A stretch of 64,000 bases of DNA. Origin: Niallia sp. NCCP-28. GTDB lineage: Bacteria > Bacillota > Bacilli > Bacillales > Cytobacillaceae. The notes beneath the pieces were generated by a model, which worked only from the letters and a program-made list of their open reading frames with translations, did not search any database and had not been told where the DNA came from. The stretch is taken from positions 1 to 64,000 of the forward strand of contig NZ_BQYJ01000012.1 of assembly GCF_023168165.1 (NCBI RefSeq), read 5' to 3'. Shown in pieces: positions 29,298 to 39,008 of this stretch (positions within the stretch are counted from its first letter, which is position 1; each line of letters begins with the position of its first letter). The position numbers were made by a program, and so were the translations under genes.

Positions 29298-29540
29298 ATG
29301 GGAATGCCGTTAGAATTAAATACAATGATTGTGACAAAGGGGAAAGAACAAAGAGTGGAGGAAAATTTTTTCCGGCTGCAAAAAAGCGAGTATCGTCTTT
29401 ATCCCATGCATATTCCTCTTGAGGTGAAAAAAACAATAGCGGGAGAATTGATCGGTACTGCGACAATAGAAAAATTAGAATGGGAAGAAGGAAAAACGAC
29501 AATTCTTTATCGATTGATTGCATTAAATTCAACAAATTAA
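29298..29540 (+). CDS. ytmB: DUF2584 family protein YtmB (80 aa)
   Basis: The product starts MGMPLELNTMIVTKGKEQRV and matches B. subtilis YtmB over its length as I remember it (DUF2584). Function unknown. It is soluble, with no signal peptide. A ribosome binding site AAGGGAG precedes the ATG. It sits directly upstream of the SAM riboswitch and metK, the same neighbour order as in B. subtilis, but the riboswitch has its own promoter so it is not part of the metK transcript. Confidence 0.88.
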   Translation: MGMPLELNTMIVTKGKEQRVEENFFRLQKSEYRLYPMHIPLEVKKTIAGELIGTATIEKLEWEEGKTTILYRLIALNSTN

Positions 29541-29559
29541 AATATTCAAGATAAAAACA

Positions 29560-29589
29560 TTGACACGACTTAAATAATTAAGCTATCAT
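29560..29589 (+). promoter_or_regulatory. SigA promoter of the metK leader
   Basis: TTGACA (29560-29565) and TATCAT (29584-29589) are 18 bases apart. The predicted start, near 29596, is just before the SAM-I aptamer. Confidence 0.75.
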
Positions 29590-29608
29590 GTTAATTTGAA
29601 CGGATACT

Positions 29609-29832
29609 CTCTTATCCTGAGCTGGTGGAGGGACTGGCCCGATGAAACCCAGCAACCTACTATGTGAAGAAATTAGCCTGAAACTTTTCGAGTGTTTATT
29701 CGGAAAGCAGCGGACATTCTCTTAGGAAAGGTGCTAACCTGAAGCAAGGACGTATAGGTTCTTGAACGATAAGAGTGAAAGGTTTTAGAATCAATTACTT
29801 TGAACCTTTTCACTTGCTGAAAAGGTTTTTTG
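29609..29832 (+). promoter_or_regulatory. SAM-I riboswitch (S-box) with terminator
   Basis: The aptamer runs from CTCTTATC (29609-29616) to its partner GATAAGAG (29768-29775), which form P1. It contains the S-box core: GAGGGACTGGCCCGATGAA, CCCAGCAACC, and AAAGGTGCTAACCTGA followed by GCAAGG. The terminator AACCTTTT, a ten-base loop and AAAAGGTTTTTT lies at 29803-29832. When SAM is plentiful the aptamer is stabilised and transcription stops before metK. Confidence 0.96.
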
Positions 29833-30054
29833 TATTATTTTCTACTAAACTTTTCTTTATAAATGTATAATTTCTATATGTGTTTTTTAAAGCTTTGCCT
29901 CTAATGGCAAGTCAAAAGCTTTTCGGATAAAAACGCTATATTTACTTCATACTATCTAGGGAATGAGTACCGTATCAACCAGAGGTTTGCAGGGAAGGAT
30001 TCTCCAAACTTAATGACCTCGCTTTTATTTTTCAATAAATAAGGAGGAAATCAG
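29833..30054 (+). other. Second part of the metK leader
   Basis: Between the riboswitch terminator and metK, GAGGTTTG (29982-29989) faces CAAAC and CCTC (30005-30020), followed by a T-rich run, and AAAGCTTTGCC near 29890 can pair with GGC and AAAAGCTTT. These may form extra hairpins in the mRNA leader. No ORF. Confidence 0.35.
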
Positions 30055-31257
30055 ATGTCAACAAAACGTCGCTTGTTCACTTCTGAATCGGTAACGGAAG
30101 GTCATCCAGATAAAATATGTGACCAAATTTCAGATGCTATTTTAGACGCTATTCTGGCAAAAGATGCAAATGCTCGTGTAGCGGCAGAAACATCTGTTAC
30201 AACTGGCTTAGTATTGGTTGCAGGAGAAATTACAACATCTACATATGTGGATATCCCAAAAATTGTACGAGAAACAGTCAGAGAAATAGGATATACTCGT
30301 GCAAAGTATGGTTTTGATGCAGAAACTAGTGCGGTATTAACATCAATTGATGAGCAGTCTGCAGATATTGCATTAGGGGTAGATCAGGCTCTAGAAGCAC
30401 GTGAAGGAAAAATGACAGATGAAGAAATTGAAGCAATTGGTGCTGGGGATCAAGGCTTGATGTTCGGCTTTGCTTGTAATGAAACGAAAGAACTTATGCC
30501 ATTGCCTATATCTTTGGCGCATAAATTGTCTAGAAGGTTAGCAGAAGTGCGAAAAGAAGAAATTCTTCCATACCTTCGCCCAGATGGAAAAACACAAGTA
30601 ACAGTAGAATATGATGAGAATGATAAGCCTATTCGCATCGATACAATTGTTATCAGTACACAGCACCATCCGGAAGTTACATTAGAGCAAATTCAGCGTA
30701 ATATAAAAGAATACGTTATTAATAAAGTTGTTCCAAAAGAATTAATAGATGAAAATACAAAATATTTTATTAATCCGACAGGACGTTTTGTTATTGGCGG
30801 ACCACAAGGAGATGCTGGTTTAACAGGACGCAAAATCATTGTTGATACATACGGTGGTTATGCTCGTCATGGAGGAGGAGCTTTTTCCGGGAAAGATCCT
30901 ACAAAGGTAGACCGTTCTGCTGCATATGCTGCTCGTTATGTAGCAAAAAATATTGTTGCTGCAAAATTAGCAGATAAAGTGGAGGTTCAGCTTGCATATG
31001 CGATCGGTGTAGCGCAGCCTGTATCCATTGCTATTGATACGTTTGGCACAGGAACTGTTTCAGAAGAGGTATTAGTGGAAGCTGTTCGTGAAAACTTTGA
31101 TCTTCGTCCAGCAGGGATTATTAATATGTTAGATTTGCGCCGTCCAATCTATAAGCAAACGGCTGCATATGGCCATTTTGGGCGCAGTGATCTTGATTTG
31201 CCTTGGGAACGCACAGATAAAGCAGAAACAATTAGAAATGCTGTAGCAGGCAAATAA
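30055..31257 (+). CDS. metK: S-adenosylmethionine synthetase MetK
   Basis: Makes SAM from methionine and ATP. The 400-residue protein shows [19 protein letters not shown] near the start, [12 protein letters not shown] at about 138, and [19 protein letters not shown] at about 280, the ATP and phosphate binding motifs of the family. It has a strong ribosome binding site (AAGGAGG). Regulation is by the SAM-I riboswitch upstream, so the product represses its own synthesis. Two hairpins follow the stop codon. Confidence 0.98.
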   Translation: MSTKRRLFTSESVTEGHPDKICDQISDAILDAILAKDANARVAAETSVTTGLVLVAGEITTSTYVDIPKIVRETVREIGYTRAKYGFDAETSAVLTSIDEQSADIALGVDQALEAREGKMTDEEIEAIGAGDQGLMFGFACNETKELMPLPISLAHKLSRRLAEVRKEEILPYLRPDGKTQVTVEYDENDKPIRIDTIVISTQHHPEVTLEQIQRNIKEYVINKVVPKELIDENTKYFINPTGRFVIGGPQGDAGLTGRKIIVDTYGGYARHGGGAFSGKDPTKVDRSAAYAARYVAKNIVAAKLADKVEVQLAYAIGVAQPVSIAIDTFGTGTVSEEVLVEAVRENFDLRPAGIINMLDLRRPIYKQTAAYGHFGRSDLDLPWERTDKAETIRNAVAGK

Positions 31258-31259
31258 AA

Positions 31260-31350
31260 AGTGCAAAGGTTCTTGAAAAAAACTTTGCACTAATAGAAAA
31301 GAGCTATTCTGAAGAATCTAATTTTGATTTTTTAGATGCTCTTTTTTCTT
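31260..31350 (+). terminator. Tandem hairpins after metK
   Basis: AGTGCAAAG pairs with CTTTGCACT (31260-31291) without a T tract. A second, longer stem joins AAAGAGC to GCTCTTTTTTC (31297-31350), with AATCTA and TTAGAT pairing inside, and is the likely terminator. Confidence 0.75.
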
Positions 31351-31767
31351 TTGATCTATTTATCCTAATATAATTTGTTGAACAAGATTTATAAGTTGGA
31401 TTTGCCTTGGGAAAATAGAACTATTTTAGCGGACTTTCCAAAAAAATTGGATGGAAATAAAAAATGTAAAACAATAAAAAAATCATGTAACGCCTTATTT
31501 TCTTTTTCGTCTAATAGGTATGCTGATTAATTTATGATACAATAGTAAACTAGGGCAGCATAAGACAAACATATACTAGCGCTGCCACAGCATATGGAAA
31601 TAACTAAACAGTTTTTTAGGCTGTTAGTGATTTTGTTGATAAGAAAATGGTGTTTTTTTGCATGAATGAACAAAAAGATCAACAGAATGATTTAATCGAC
31701 AGAGCAAAAAAACAGGAGAAATCCTTAATTTAAAAGTTATAAGAAAAGAATGGAGAAGGTGAGCAGT
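31351..31767 (+). promoter_or_regulatory. asnB upstream region with extended -10 promoter
   Basis: TGATACAAT (31535-31543) is an extended -10 element with a weak -35. The leader after it holds a hairpin, GGCAGC (31554-31559) with GCTGCC (31581-31586). No ORF is convincing. Confidence 0.4.
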
Positions 31768-33672
31768 ATGTGTGGTTTTGTAGGCTGCGTTCATGATAAG
31801 GCACAAAACTTTCAAGAAGCACAAAAAGAACAATTTGCGAAAATGAATCGAATTATTACCCATCGAGGTCCTGATGATGAAGGGTATTATTTTGATGATC
31901 ATATACAGTTTGGATTTAGAAGATTAAGCATTATTGATATTGAGAGCGGGCATCAGCCTTTAACATACGAGAATGAGCGTTATTGGATTATTTTTAATGG
32001 AGAAGTTTACAATTATTTAGAGCTAAGAGCAGAATTGGAAAAAGAAGGGTTAACTTTTCAAACAAATTCAGATACAGAAGTAATTATTGCATTATACAGC
32101 CATAAAAAGGAAAAGGCAGTGGAAAAATTAAGAGGAATGTTCGGTTTTGTCATTTGGGATAAACAGGAACAAACTTTATATGGAGCGCGTGATCCATTTG
32201 GAATCAAACCATTCTTTTATTTAGAGGATGAAGAAAAAACTTTATTTGCTTCAGAAAAGAAAAGTATCTTAATGGCACTTGAAAATGATGTATTAAACTA
32301 TGAATCTCTCCAACACTATTTAACTTATCAATTTGTGCCTGAACCGGAAACGATGTCAAAAGGCATTAAAAAGTTAGAGCCTGGGCATTATTTTACCAAA
32401 AAACTTGGTTCTGCCATGGAAATTAAACGCTATTGGAGAGCATCATTTCAGCCTGTCAATAAATCTGAAGATGAATTTGTCAAAGAAATCAAAGATGTTT
32501 TATTTGATAGTGTAAAGATGCATATGCGAAGCGATGTTCCTGTAGGTTCGTTCCTGTCAGGAGGAATAGACTCTTCTGTTATTGCGAGTATCGCAAAAGA
32601 ATTTCATCCAAGCATCAAAACATTCTCTGTTGGCTTTGAGCATAATGGCTTCAGCGAAATAGATGTGGCAAAAGAAACAGCGGAAAAATTAGGATTAGAA
32701 AATATCAGCTATGTTATTTCTCCAGAAGAATATATGAAAGAAATACCAAAAATCATGTGGCATATGGATGATCCATTAGCAGATCCTGCTTGTGTGCCGC
32801 TTTATTTTGTGGCAAGAGAAGCACGGAAACATGTAACGGTTGTTCTTTCTGGTGAAGGGGCAGATGAATTATTCGGCGGATATAATATTTATCGTGAGCC
32901 TCAATCATTAGAAGTATTCAACAAAATACCAAAAGCGGGACAATCATTATTGCGGTCCATTGCTAGAATGCTTCCTGATGGAGTCAAAGGAAAAAGCTTT
33001 ATCGAGCGTGGTGTAACTCCGATGGAAGAACGCTATATTGGAAATGCGAAAATGTTTACAGAAGAAGAAAAGCGCCATTTATTGGCAAGCTATAATAACG
33101 GTCTGCATTATACAAATATTACAAAACCTCTTTATGAAGAAAGCAAAGGGTATGATCCAGTAGATAGAATGCAATTTATTGATATTCATACATGGATGAG
33201 AGGCGATATATTATTAAAAGCAGATAAAATGACAATGGCGCATTCATTGGAATTGCGTGTACCGTTTTTGGATAAGGCTGTTTTTGATGTGGCTTCAAAA
33301 ATTCCGACAAGCTTAAAAACAGCAAATGGCACAACTAAATATATTCTTCGCAAAGCAGCAGAATCATTTGTTCCGGAGCATGTTCTAAACCGCAAGAAAT
33401 TAGGATTCCCAGTGCCGATTCGCCATTGGCTAAAAGATGAGATGAATGAATGGGCGAAAAACATCATTAAAGAAAGTAATACAGGTCATTTATTTAATAA
33501 ACAGGTTATTTTGCAGCTATTAGAGGATCATTGTCAAGGAAAAGCGGATAACAGCCGTAAAATCTGGACTGTTCTTATGTTTATGGTATGGCATAGCATT
33601 TATATAGAAAAAAAATATTCCTTTGAAGAGGAATATTTAAGAGGAAGAAAAGTACAAGCTGTTAGGAATTAG
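31768..33672 (+). CDS. asnB: Asparagine synthetase (glutamine-hydrolysing) AsnB
   Basis: Makes asparagine from aspartate, ATP and glutamine. The 634-residue class II enzyme begins MCGFVGCV, where the Cys becomes the N-terminal nucleophile of the glutaminase domain once Met is removed; THRGPDDEG follows. The synthetase domain has [15 protein letters not shown] (pyrophosphate loop) and [13 protein letters not shown]. The frame extends six codons upstream, but the catalytic Cys fixes the start at 31768, which also suits AAGGTG. The 3' end overlaps the convergent C39-like gene by 11 bases. Confidence 0.96.
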   Translation: MCGFVGCVHDKAQNFQEAQKEQFAKMNRIITHRGPDDEGYYFDDHIQFGFRRLSIIDIESGHQPLTYENERYWIIFNGEVYNYLELRAELEKEGLTFQTNSDTEVIIALYSHKKEKAVEKLRGMFGFVIWDKQEQTLYGARDPFGIKPFFYLEDEEKTLFASEKKSILMALENDVLNYESLQHYLTYQFVPEPETMSKGIKKLEPGHYFTKKLGSAMEIKRYWRASFQPVNKSEDEFVKEIKDVLFDSVKMHMRSDVPVGSFLSGGIDSSVIASIAKEFHPSIKTFSVGFEHNGFSEIDVAKETAEKLGLENISYVISPEEYMKEIPKIMWHMDDPLADPACVPLYFVAREARKHVTVVLSGEGADELFGGYNIYREPQSLEVFNKIPKAGQSLLRSIARMLPDGVKGKSFIERGVTPMEERYIGNAKMFTEEEKRHLLASYNNGLHYTNITKPLYEESKGYDPVDRMQFIDIHTWMRGDILLKADKMTMAHSLELRVPFLDKAVFDVASKIPTSLKTANGTTKYILRKAAESFVPEHVLNRKKLGFPVPIRHWLKDEMNEWAKNIIKESNTGHLFNKQVILQLLEDHCQGKADNSRKIWTVLMFMVWHSIYIEKKYSFEEEYLRGRKVQAVRN

Positions 33673-34516
33673 TATACGTAATGGCTTGACTTCCCATTTG
33701 CACCCATGCATCTATAAAATCTTGTATGGGTGCTTTTTTATTTTTTTCATTAGTCAGCGGGTCATTAAAATAAACATAGTCTTTATCATAACCTGTTACT
33801 AAAACAGAATGTTCGGAATAAGTGATTTTAATAGTACCGCTTGGTGTAACCCATGTTCTAAAATTATCATCGGATAACTTTCGGAATGTAGAAGTGGTAA
33901 TTATCCAAACAGGACGGTCATCCGAAAGCACTGTTTTTAGATCTTCAAAATCAGATCCAGTTAAATCTACCACCCTATCTGGCAGATATTTGTTTGCTAA
34001 TTTTGCTATTGGCTTGTGATAAACTCCAAGACCAGGTCCTTTTAATGAATACATATCCCCGATAAAGCCATCATTCGGATTTCCATAATATATTTTGCCG
34101 TTTTTTTTCTGATAAGGAGTTGTATCTTTTGTGACTTCTTTGGCAAGCGTCATTTTATCTGCATCAATTCCTGCATACTGAAGCAGCATGGCAAGACTTG
34201 TTACTTCACAGCCTCGTGGAAGCTCAGGCAATTGGCTGACAATAGGAGCATCTAGCTTTACACTTGTTTTTACTGTTTCTATTTTTTCTTTGGCTAATGA
34301 TGAGATAGTTTTTGTCGCCTGTTCTGTAATTTCTTTGGCAAAGGCTATTCCTTCCTTATTTTTAAAATGAAGAAGATAAACTCCCAGTGCTGTCATTACA
34401 ATAAGAGAAGTAAACAAAAAGGTTTTTATTAGCAATGATATTTTTTTGCGAATCATTAAAAATAGCAGGAATAATATGCCTATAATTGAATATAAGATAA
34501 TTCCGTTTGTCTCCAT
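33662..34516 (-). CDS. C39-like peptidase family protein, membrane-anchored
   Basis: The 284-residue protein has two N-terminal hydrophobic segments (about 5-22 and 30-48), so the rest is probably outside the cell. The C-terminal domain has [18 protein letters not shown] with the expected nucleophilic Cys, [10 protein letters not shown] with the His and FNDPL with the third residue, as in the Peptidase_C39_2 family (YvpB-like). Activity is unproven. The ribosome binding site is AGGTG. It overlaps the end of asnB by 11 bases on the opposite strand. Confidence 0.85.
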   Translation of the reverse strand: METNGIILYSIIGILFLLFLMIRKKISLLIKTFLFTSLIVMTALGVYLLHFKNKEGIAFAKEITEQATKTISSLAKEKIETVKTSVKLDAPIVSQLPELPRGCEVTSLAMLLQYAGIDADKMTLAKEVTKDTTPYQKKNGKIYYGNPNDGFIGDMYSLKGPGLGVYHKPIAKLANKYLPDRVVDLTGSDFEDLKTVLSDDRPVWIITTSTFRKLSDDNFRTWVTPSGTIKITYSEHSVLVTGYDKDYVYFNDPLTNEKNKKAPIQDFIDAWVQMGSQAITYTNS

Positions 34517-34956
34517 AATTTCACCTAATTAGTAAGTATAGTTTTATATCGGTACATTTTTTTAAAATTTAAGAGTCAATAGATAGTTTTCTATTTCCAT
34601 ATCTCGTTTATTTAAACATGTAGTCTCCCTTTTAACAAAAATTCTTTTAAGTGCACTAAAATTAAACCGTAAGCAGGATGATATCTTCTTATTAATTTTG
34701 CTATAATTTATAAGCTTGATGGACACACTACTTAAGAATTTTCTATAAATATAAAGGACTATCCTTTAATTTTCCTTAAAAATTAAGGTGAGCAGGGAGA
34801 ATAAAGGCGTTATAGTGAATGAATTATAATGAGATATTTAGAAGCAGCAATGCAAATTAGATTATACAAGGATTAATTGATTATACATAAATATTTGATA
34901 AAGTAATAAACCTGCTACATAATAAAAGCATAGGTTGTGGATTAGGGGGGACTTTG
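34517..34956 (+). promoter_or_regulatory. Intergenic region with extended -10 promoter upstream of ytpA
   Basis: TTTTGCTATAAT contains an extended -10 element (TGCTATAAT, -10 at 34702-34707) pointing to ytpA, with a weak -35. TTAATTTT and AAAATTAA near 34760-34785 can pair. No credible ORF in these 440 bases. Confidence 0.4.
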
Positions 34957-35760
34957 ATGTGGAAATGGGAAGCAGAAGGTGAAGCGAAGGCAGTCATTGT
35001 AATAGTTCATGGTGCTATGGAGCATCATCGAAGATATGGTTGGCTGATTGAAACGTTTCGTTTATCCGGTTTTCATGTGGTAATGGGAGATCTTCCAGGT
35101 CAAGGAATGACAACAAGATCAAAAAGAGGACATGTTGATTCTTTTGATGAGTATACAATAGAAATTAAGGATTGGATTCAAGCAGCCTATCAATTTGAGT
35201 TGCCAGTTTTTTTGCTTGGACATAGTCTAGGCGGTTTAGCATCTATACGACTCTTGCAGCAAGAAAAATTAAAAATTGCTGGGTTGATTTTATCTTCTCC
35301 ATGTTTAGGTTTGATCAACTATCCTTCTAAATTTTTAGGGGCATTATCAATTTTATTAAATAAAATTGCACCAAAATTACGAATGAATTCAGGATTAACA
35401 ATAGATCTAGCTACAAGAAATGAAGCAATACGAGAAATGGATTGCAATGATACATTATATGTAACAAAGGTTTCTGTTAGATGGTACAGGGAGTTAATTA
35501 TTGCAATAAAACAAGCATTCACTGATGTAGCAAAAACACAAGATATTCCATTATTGTTAATGCAAGGTGGTGGAGATCTGGTGGTGGATAAAAAAATGGT
35601 GAAAACTTGGTTTAATATGGTACCATTATCCGAAAAGAGATATAAAGAATGGCCAGAATGCTATCATGAGATTTTTAATGAACCGGAAAGAGAAGAGATT
35701 TTTGAATACGCAAAGGATTTTATTATAAGTCAGTTAAAATCTGTTGGCTATATTGTATAA
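34957..35760 (+). CDS. ytpA: Lysophospholipase-like hydrolase YtpA
   Basis: The 267-residue alpha/beta hydrolase has VIVHGAMEHHRRYGW, MGDLPGQGMTTRSKRGHVDS and FLLGHSLGGLASIR with the nucleophilic Ser, plus YHEIFNEPERE with the catalytic His. These match B. subtilis YtpA, which makes the lysophospholipid antibiotic bacilysocin. A TTG codon precedes the ATG by one codon; the ATG at 34957 is well spaced from AGGGGGG. ytpB follows after 14 bases, so they form an operon. Confidence 0.92.
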   Translation: MWKWEAEGEAKAVIVIVHGAMEHHRRYGWLIETFRLSGFHVVMGDLPGQGMTTRSKRGHVDSFDEYTIEIKDWIQAAYQFELPVFLLGHSLGGLASIRLLQQEKLKIAGLILSSPCLGLINYPSKFLGALSILLNKIAPKLRMNSGLTIDLATRNEAIREMDCNDTLYVTKVSVRWYRELIIAIKQAFTDVAKTQDIPLLLMQGGGDLVVDKKMVKTWFNMVPLSEKRYKEWPECYHEIFNEPEREEIFEYAKDFIISQLKSVGYIV

Positions 35761-35774
35761 GTGAGGTTTTAAAT

Positions 35775-36869
35775 ATGTCAGTACCAGTTATGCCACTATC
35801 GTTAATGTCAAAAGTATATATAAAAGTTTTTCCTGCAGTGCATAAGGAATTGCACTATTGGACAGATAGAGCAAGGGCTATTCCAAATCCAGAATTAAGA
35901 AAACAAGCCCTAGCAAGCATAGAGCAAAAGACTTTTCATTGTGAAGGCGGTTCGATAATGGCTTTAATTGCCCAAGAAAATTATCAAGATGCAATTAAGT
36001 TTATTGTGGCATATCAAACCATCAGCGATTATTTGGATAATTTATGTGATCGAAGCACTTCCCTTGATCCAAATGATTTTGCAGCACTGCATGAATCAAT
36101 GGAACATGCATTAACGGTTGATGCCGAGCCGTCTAATTATTATCGTTTCCGCGAAGATCAAAATGATGGCGGCTACTTGCAGGATTTGGCAAAAACTTGC
36201 CGTGAGATGCTTCAGAAGATGGATAATTATATACATATTAAAGATTATTTATTGGAGCTATGCCGGTATTATTGCGATTTGCAAATTCATAAGCATGTGA
36301 TAGTGGAAGAAAGAATTCCCCGATTGCAAAACTGGTTTGATGAAAATAAACATTTAATACCAGAAATGGAATGGTATGAATTTTCCGCATGTTCTGGTTC
36401 TACATTAGGAATTTTTTGTCTAGTTTCTTATGGGTTAAGAAAAGATTTTGATCCCTCTTATGCGTTAACTATTCGAGACGGGTATTTTCCATATATTCAA
36501 GGGCTGCATATTTTATTGGATTATTTTATCGATCAAGAAGAAGATCGTATAGGCGGAGACCTGAACTTTTGTTTTTACTATAAGGACGAAAAGCAGCTTT
36601 TTAATCGTTTAAAACATTTTGTTCAAGAGGCAGATAAGCATACAAATAAACTTCCCCATCAAAGATTTCATAAATTAATCAATCGAGGGTTATTAGGTGT
36701 GTATTTATCGGATGAAAAGGTCAATAAACAGCAAAATATCCGCAAACTAGCTAAAAATATGATTAAAACATCGGGACCAATTGGTTATTTCTTTTATTTG
36801 AATGGACGGGCATATCGCCGATTTCAAAAAATGGTGCCCGCAAGCATTATGAGAGCGATGATAAAATAA
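35775..36869 (+). CDS. ytpB: Tetraprenyl-beta-curcumene synthase YtpB (DUF2600)
   Basis: The 364-residue, helix-rich protein matches the DUF2600 family along its whole length (MSLMSKVYIKVFPAVHKELH at the start; YQTISDYLDNLCDR with acidic residues near 80; DYFIDQEEDRIGGDLNFC near 245). The B. subtilis enzyme is a terpene synthase that cyclises a long polyprenyl diphosphate to tetraprenyl-beta-curcumene, the precursor of sesquarterpenes. The classical DDxxD motif is lacking; acidic clusters DYLDNLCD and DYFIDQEED may serve. The partner cyclase SqhC is not in the window. Confidence 0.92.
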   Translation: MSVPVMPLSLMSKVYIKVFPAVHKELHYWTDRARAIPNPELRKQALASIEQKTFHCEGGSIMALIAQENYQDAIKFIVAYQTISDYLDNLCDRSTSLDPNDFAALHESMEHALTVDAEPSNYYRFREDQNDGGYLQDLAKTCREMLQKMDNYIHIKDYLLELCRYYCDLQIHKHVIVEERIPRLQNWFDENKHLIPEMEWYEFSACSGSTLGIFCLVSYGLRKDFDPSYALTIRDGYFPYIQGLHILLDYFIDQEEDRIGGDLNFCFYYKDEKQLFNRLKHFVQEADKHTNKLPHQRFHKLINRGLLGVYLSDEKVNKQQNIRKLAKNMIKTSGPIGYFFYLNGRAYRRFQKMVPASIMRAMIK

Positions 36870-36903
36870 GCTGACTGATTTTCCTATGTTTGCTTATGCA
36901 TGT

Positions 36904-36958
36904 AAAAGAACACTCAATGGAAATAGGATACCTGATATCCCATTGAGTGTTCTTTTAT
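36904..36958. terminator. Strong bidirectional terminator between ytpB and mnmM
   Basis: AAAAGAACACTCAATGG (36904-36920) and its 17-base complement (36940-36956) form the stem; A and T runs are present on both flanks. Confidence 0.92.
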
Positions 36959-36960
36959 TT

Positions 36961-37010
36961 TATTCCCCATAAAAGCCTGATTGGCCCTGCTTATTAAAGT
37001 TTCATTTTAT
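36961..37010 (+). repeat. Dispersed repeat family A, internally deleted copy
   Basis: CCATAAAAGCCTGATTGG joins directly to the right end TTAAAGTTTCATTTTA. The final TTA is the stop codon (TAA) of mnmM on the minus strand. Confidence 0.65.
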
Positions 37011-37579
37011 CTTTTTTCAATAGCAATAATAAATGGTGGATTATTCATTTGATTAATAAATCGATATTCGAGTACATGAGCTGTTTGCTGGTCAATAGAT
37101 TCTACATACTGTAATAATGCATCTCGTTCTTGTTGCCCTTCAGGATGCCCATGATAAATCACGAGTACAATTATACCTTCAGGTGCTAATATTTCTAGTA
37201 ATTGCTTGATGGCTTCAATCGTGGTTGCTGATGTAGTAACAATCGATTTATCGCCGCCAGGCAAGTATCCTAAATTAAATACTGCACCTGTAACTTTGCC
37301 ATGGAAACTAGGAGGAATAACAGACTTGATTTGTTCATGTCCACATAAAGAAAGGAAAACACTATCTTTAAGATTGTTTTCTGCGACTTTTTTCTCTGTA
37401 GCAATAAGAGCATCTTGTTGAATGTCAAAACTAAATACTTTTCCTGAATCGCCAACAAGCTTTGCCAAAAATAAGGTATCATGGCCATTTCCCATTGTTG
37501 CATCCACAGCGATATCCCCGCTTTGGATGCAATTGGCGAGTAAACTTCTTGCAAAGGGAAGAATGCGCTCTAATTTCAT
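37007..37579 (-). CDS. mnmM: tRNA aminomethyluridine methyltransferase MnmM (YtqB)
   Basis: A class I SAM-dependent methyltransferase of 190 residues: VDATMGNGHDTLFLAK near 25-40 is the SAM-binding motif I, FSFDIQQDAL motif II, and AVFNLGYLPGGDKS motif IV. It corresponds to B. subtilis YtqB, which methylates aminomethyluridine to complete mnm5s2U34 in tRNA. Its ATG overlaps the ytqA stop by four bases, so the pair is translationally coupled and acts in one modification pathway. The stop codon lies inside a family A repeat. Confidence 0.9.
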   Translation of the reverse strand: MKLERILPFARSLLANCIQSGDIAVDATMGNGHDTLFLAKLVGDSGKVFSFDIQQDALIATEKKVAENNLKDSVFLSLCGHEQIKSVIPPSFHGKVTGAVFNLGYLPGGDKSIVTTSATTIEAIKQLLEILAPEGIIVLVIYHGHPEGQQERDALLQYVESIDQQTAHVLEYRFINQMNNPPFIIAIEKR

Positions 37580-38541
37580 GCCATTACCTGCTTTTGTGTT
37601 TGATAATATTTTCCTTGCCAGCTGTTTCTTCTTTTTAATTCCCTATCGATGCTGTTTAGAACTTCCCATTTGTTTACACTCCACATAGGTCCAACCATTA
37701 ATTCAATTGGTCCATCCCCTGTAATGCGATGAATAATCATTTCTGGCGGTAAAATCTCCAATTGATCACATACTAAGGAGACATAATCATCCATTGATAA
37801 AAATTCAAGCAGTCCTTTTTCATATTGTTTCACCATTGGGGTTCCTTTTAATAAGTGCAGTAAATGTATTTTAATTCCCTGTACATCTAATTGGCTGACA
37901 GCGCGGGCAGACTCCATCACCATTTCATTTGTCTCTTGAGGCAAACCATTAATAATGTGGGAACATACACGAATATTATGTTTTCTCAGTTTATTGACTC
38001 CTTCTACATAGCAGGCGAAATCATGGGCTCTATTAATCAGTTCACCTGTTTTATCATGGACTGTTTGCAATCCTAATTCTACCCATAAATAAGTGCGTTT
38101 ATTTAGTTCTGCTAAATATTCAACAACATCATCTGGCAGACAGTCTGGTCTAGTAGCGATAGAGAGGCCGACGACATTTTCTTGTTTTAACACTGTTTCG
38201 TATTTCTTCCTCAGTACATCAACAGGTGCATGGGTATTGGTGAAAGCTTGGAAATAAGCCATATATTTCCCATCTTTCCATTTCGTATGCATTTTATTTT
38301 TTATATCGTGAAATTGTTTTTCTAAGCTATCTGTTTTATTTCCGGCGAAATCTCCAGAACCGGCAGCGCTGCAAAATGTACATCCGCCGTGAGCAACCGT
38401 GCCGTCTCGATTAGGGCAATCAAAACCTCCATCTAAAGCAATTTTGAAAACTTTATGGCCAAATTCATTTCTTAAATGATAATTCCATGTGTGGTACCTT
38501 TTATTGTCTGTTGCATATGGGAATGGGTTATGCTGATTCAC
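37576..38541 (-). CDS. ytqA: Radical SAM protein YtqA / MnmL (TIGR01212 family)
   Basis: A radical SAM enzyme. GGFDCPNRDGTVAHGGCTFC holds three cysteines in the unusual Cys-x11-Cys-x2-Cys spacing of the TIGR01212 family, followed by SAAGSGDFAGN. In B. subtilis it is linked to formation of the aminomethyl group at U34, the substrate for MnmM. The frame reaches up to 38628. AAGGAGG (38557-38551) is only three bases from an ATG at 38547 but nine from a GTG at 38541, so I favour the GTG (321 residues); the ATG is the alternative. The downstream gene mnmM overlaps by four bases. Confidence 0.9.
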   Translation of the reverse strand: MNQHNPFPYATDNKRYHTWNYHLRNEFGHKVFKIALDGGFDCPNRDGTVAHGGCTFCSAAGSGDFAGNKTDSLEKQFHDIKNKMHTKWKDGKYMAYFQAFTNTHAPVDVLRKKYETVLKQENVVGLSIATRPDCLPDDVVEYLAELNKRTYLWVELGLQTVHDKTGELINRAHDFACYVEGVNKLRKHNIRVCSHIINGLPQETNEMVMESARAVSQLDVQGIKIHLLHLLKGTPMVKQYEKGLLEFLSMDDYVSLVCDQLEILPPEMIIHRITGDGPIELMVGPMWSVNKWEVLNSIDRELKRRNSWQGKYYQTQKQVMA

Positions 38542-38733
38542 AAGCATGAACCTCCTTGTTTTGATTTTTTCCATAAACAAAATTTTAACATGAGCTGCTT
38601 GCTTCTCCAAATAGATTTTTTTTGACAAATGATAAGAGTCAAGAAAAGGAAGTAATAACTTTTATGAATTAACAAATAATAAGGTAGAAGCAATTTGCTT
38701 CTTAGGCAGCATTTAGGAGGAGGTTTGTTAGAA

Positions 38734-38997
38734 ATGGCAACTAGACAATCAGTTAATGAGCTAATAGAACAATGTACAGATGCCCTTAACTATGCTCAAG
38801 AGCAATGCAAGGAAGCAAGTCTCCAGGAACATTATAATAATGAACAATATATAGAGGCGCAAACGAATTTAGAGCAAGCATACAATGATTTGCATACAAT
38901 GGACCATAGCGCCAATCAGCAGCAAAGAGAACAGCTTCATCGAATGAGACTGCAAATAGAGCAAATGCAAAATAAAATGACGCTTCAGTCGCACTAA
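38734..38997 (+). CDS. ytzC: DUF2524 family protein YtzC (87 aa)
   Basis: The product begins MATRQSVNELIEQCTDALNY and is a predicted long helical, glutamine-rich protein (ANQQQREQLHRMRLQIEQMQ), as in B. subtilis YtzC. Function unknown. The frame extends 13 codons upstream, through the ribosome binding site AGGAGGAGG; the ATG at 38734 is chosen by homology. It is divergent from ytqA and is followed 11 bases later by a second small gene. Confidence 0.87.
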   Translation: MATRQSVNELIEQCTDALNYAQEQCKEASLQEHYNNEQYIEAQTNLEQAYNDLHTMDHSANQQQREQLHRMRLQIEQMQNKMTLQSH

Positions 38998-39008
38998 GGG
39001 GGAGAAGG

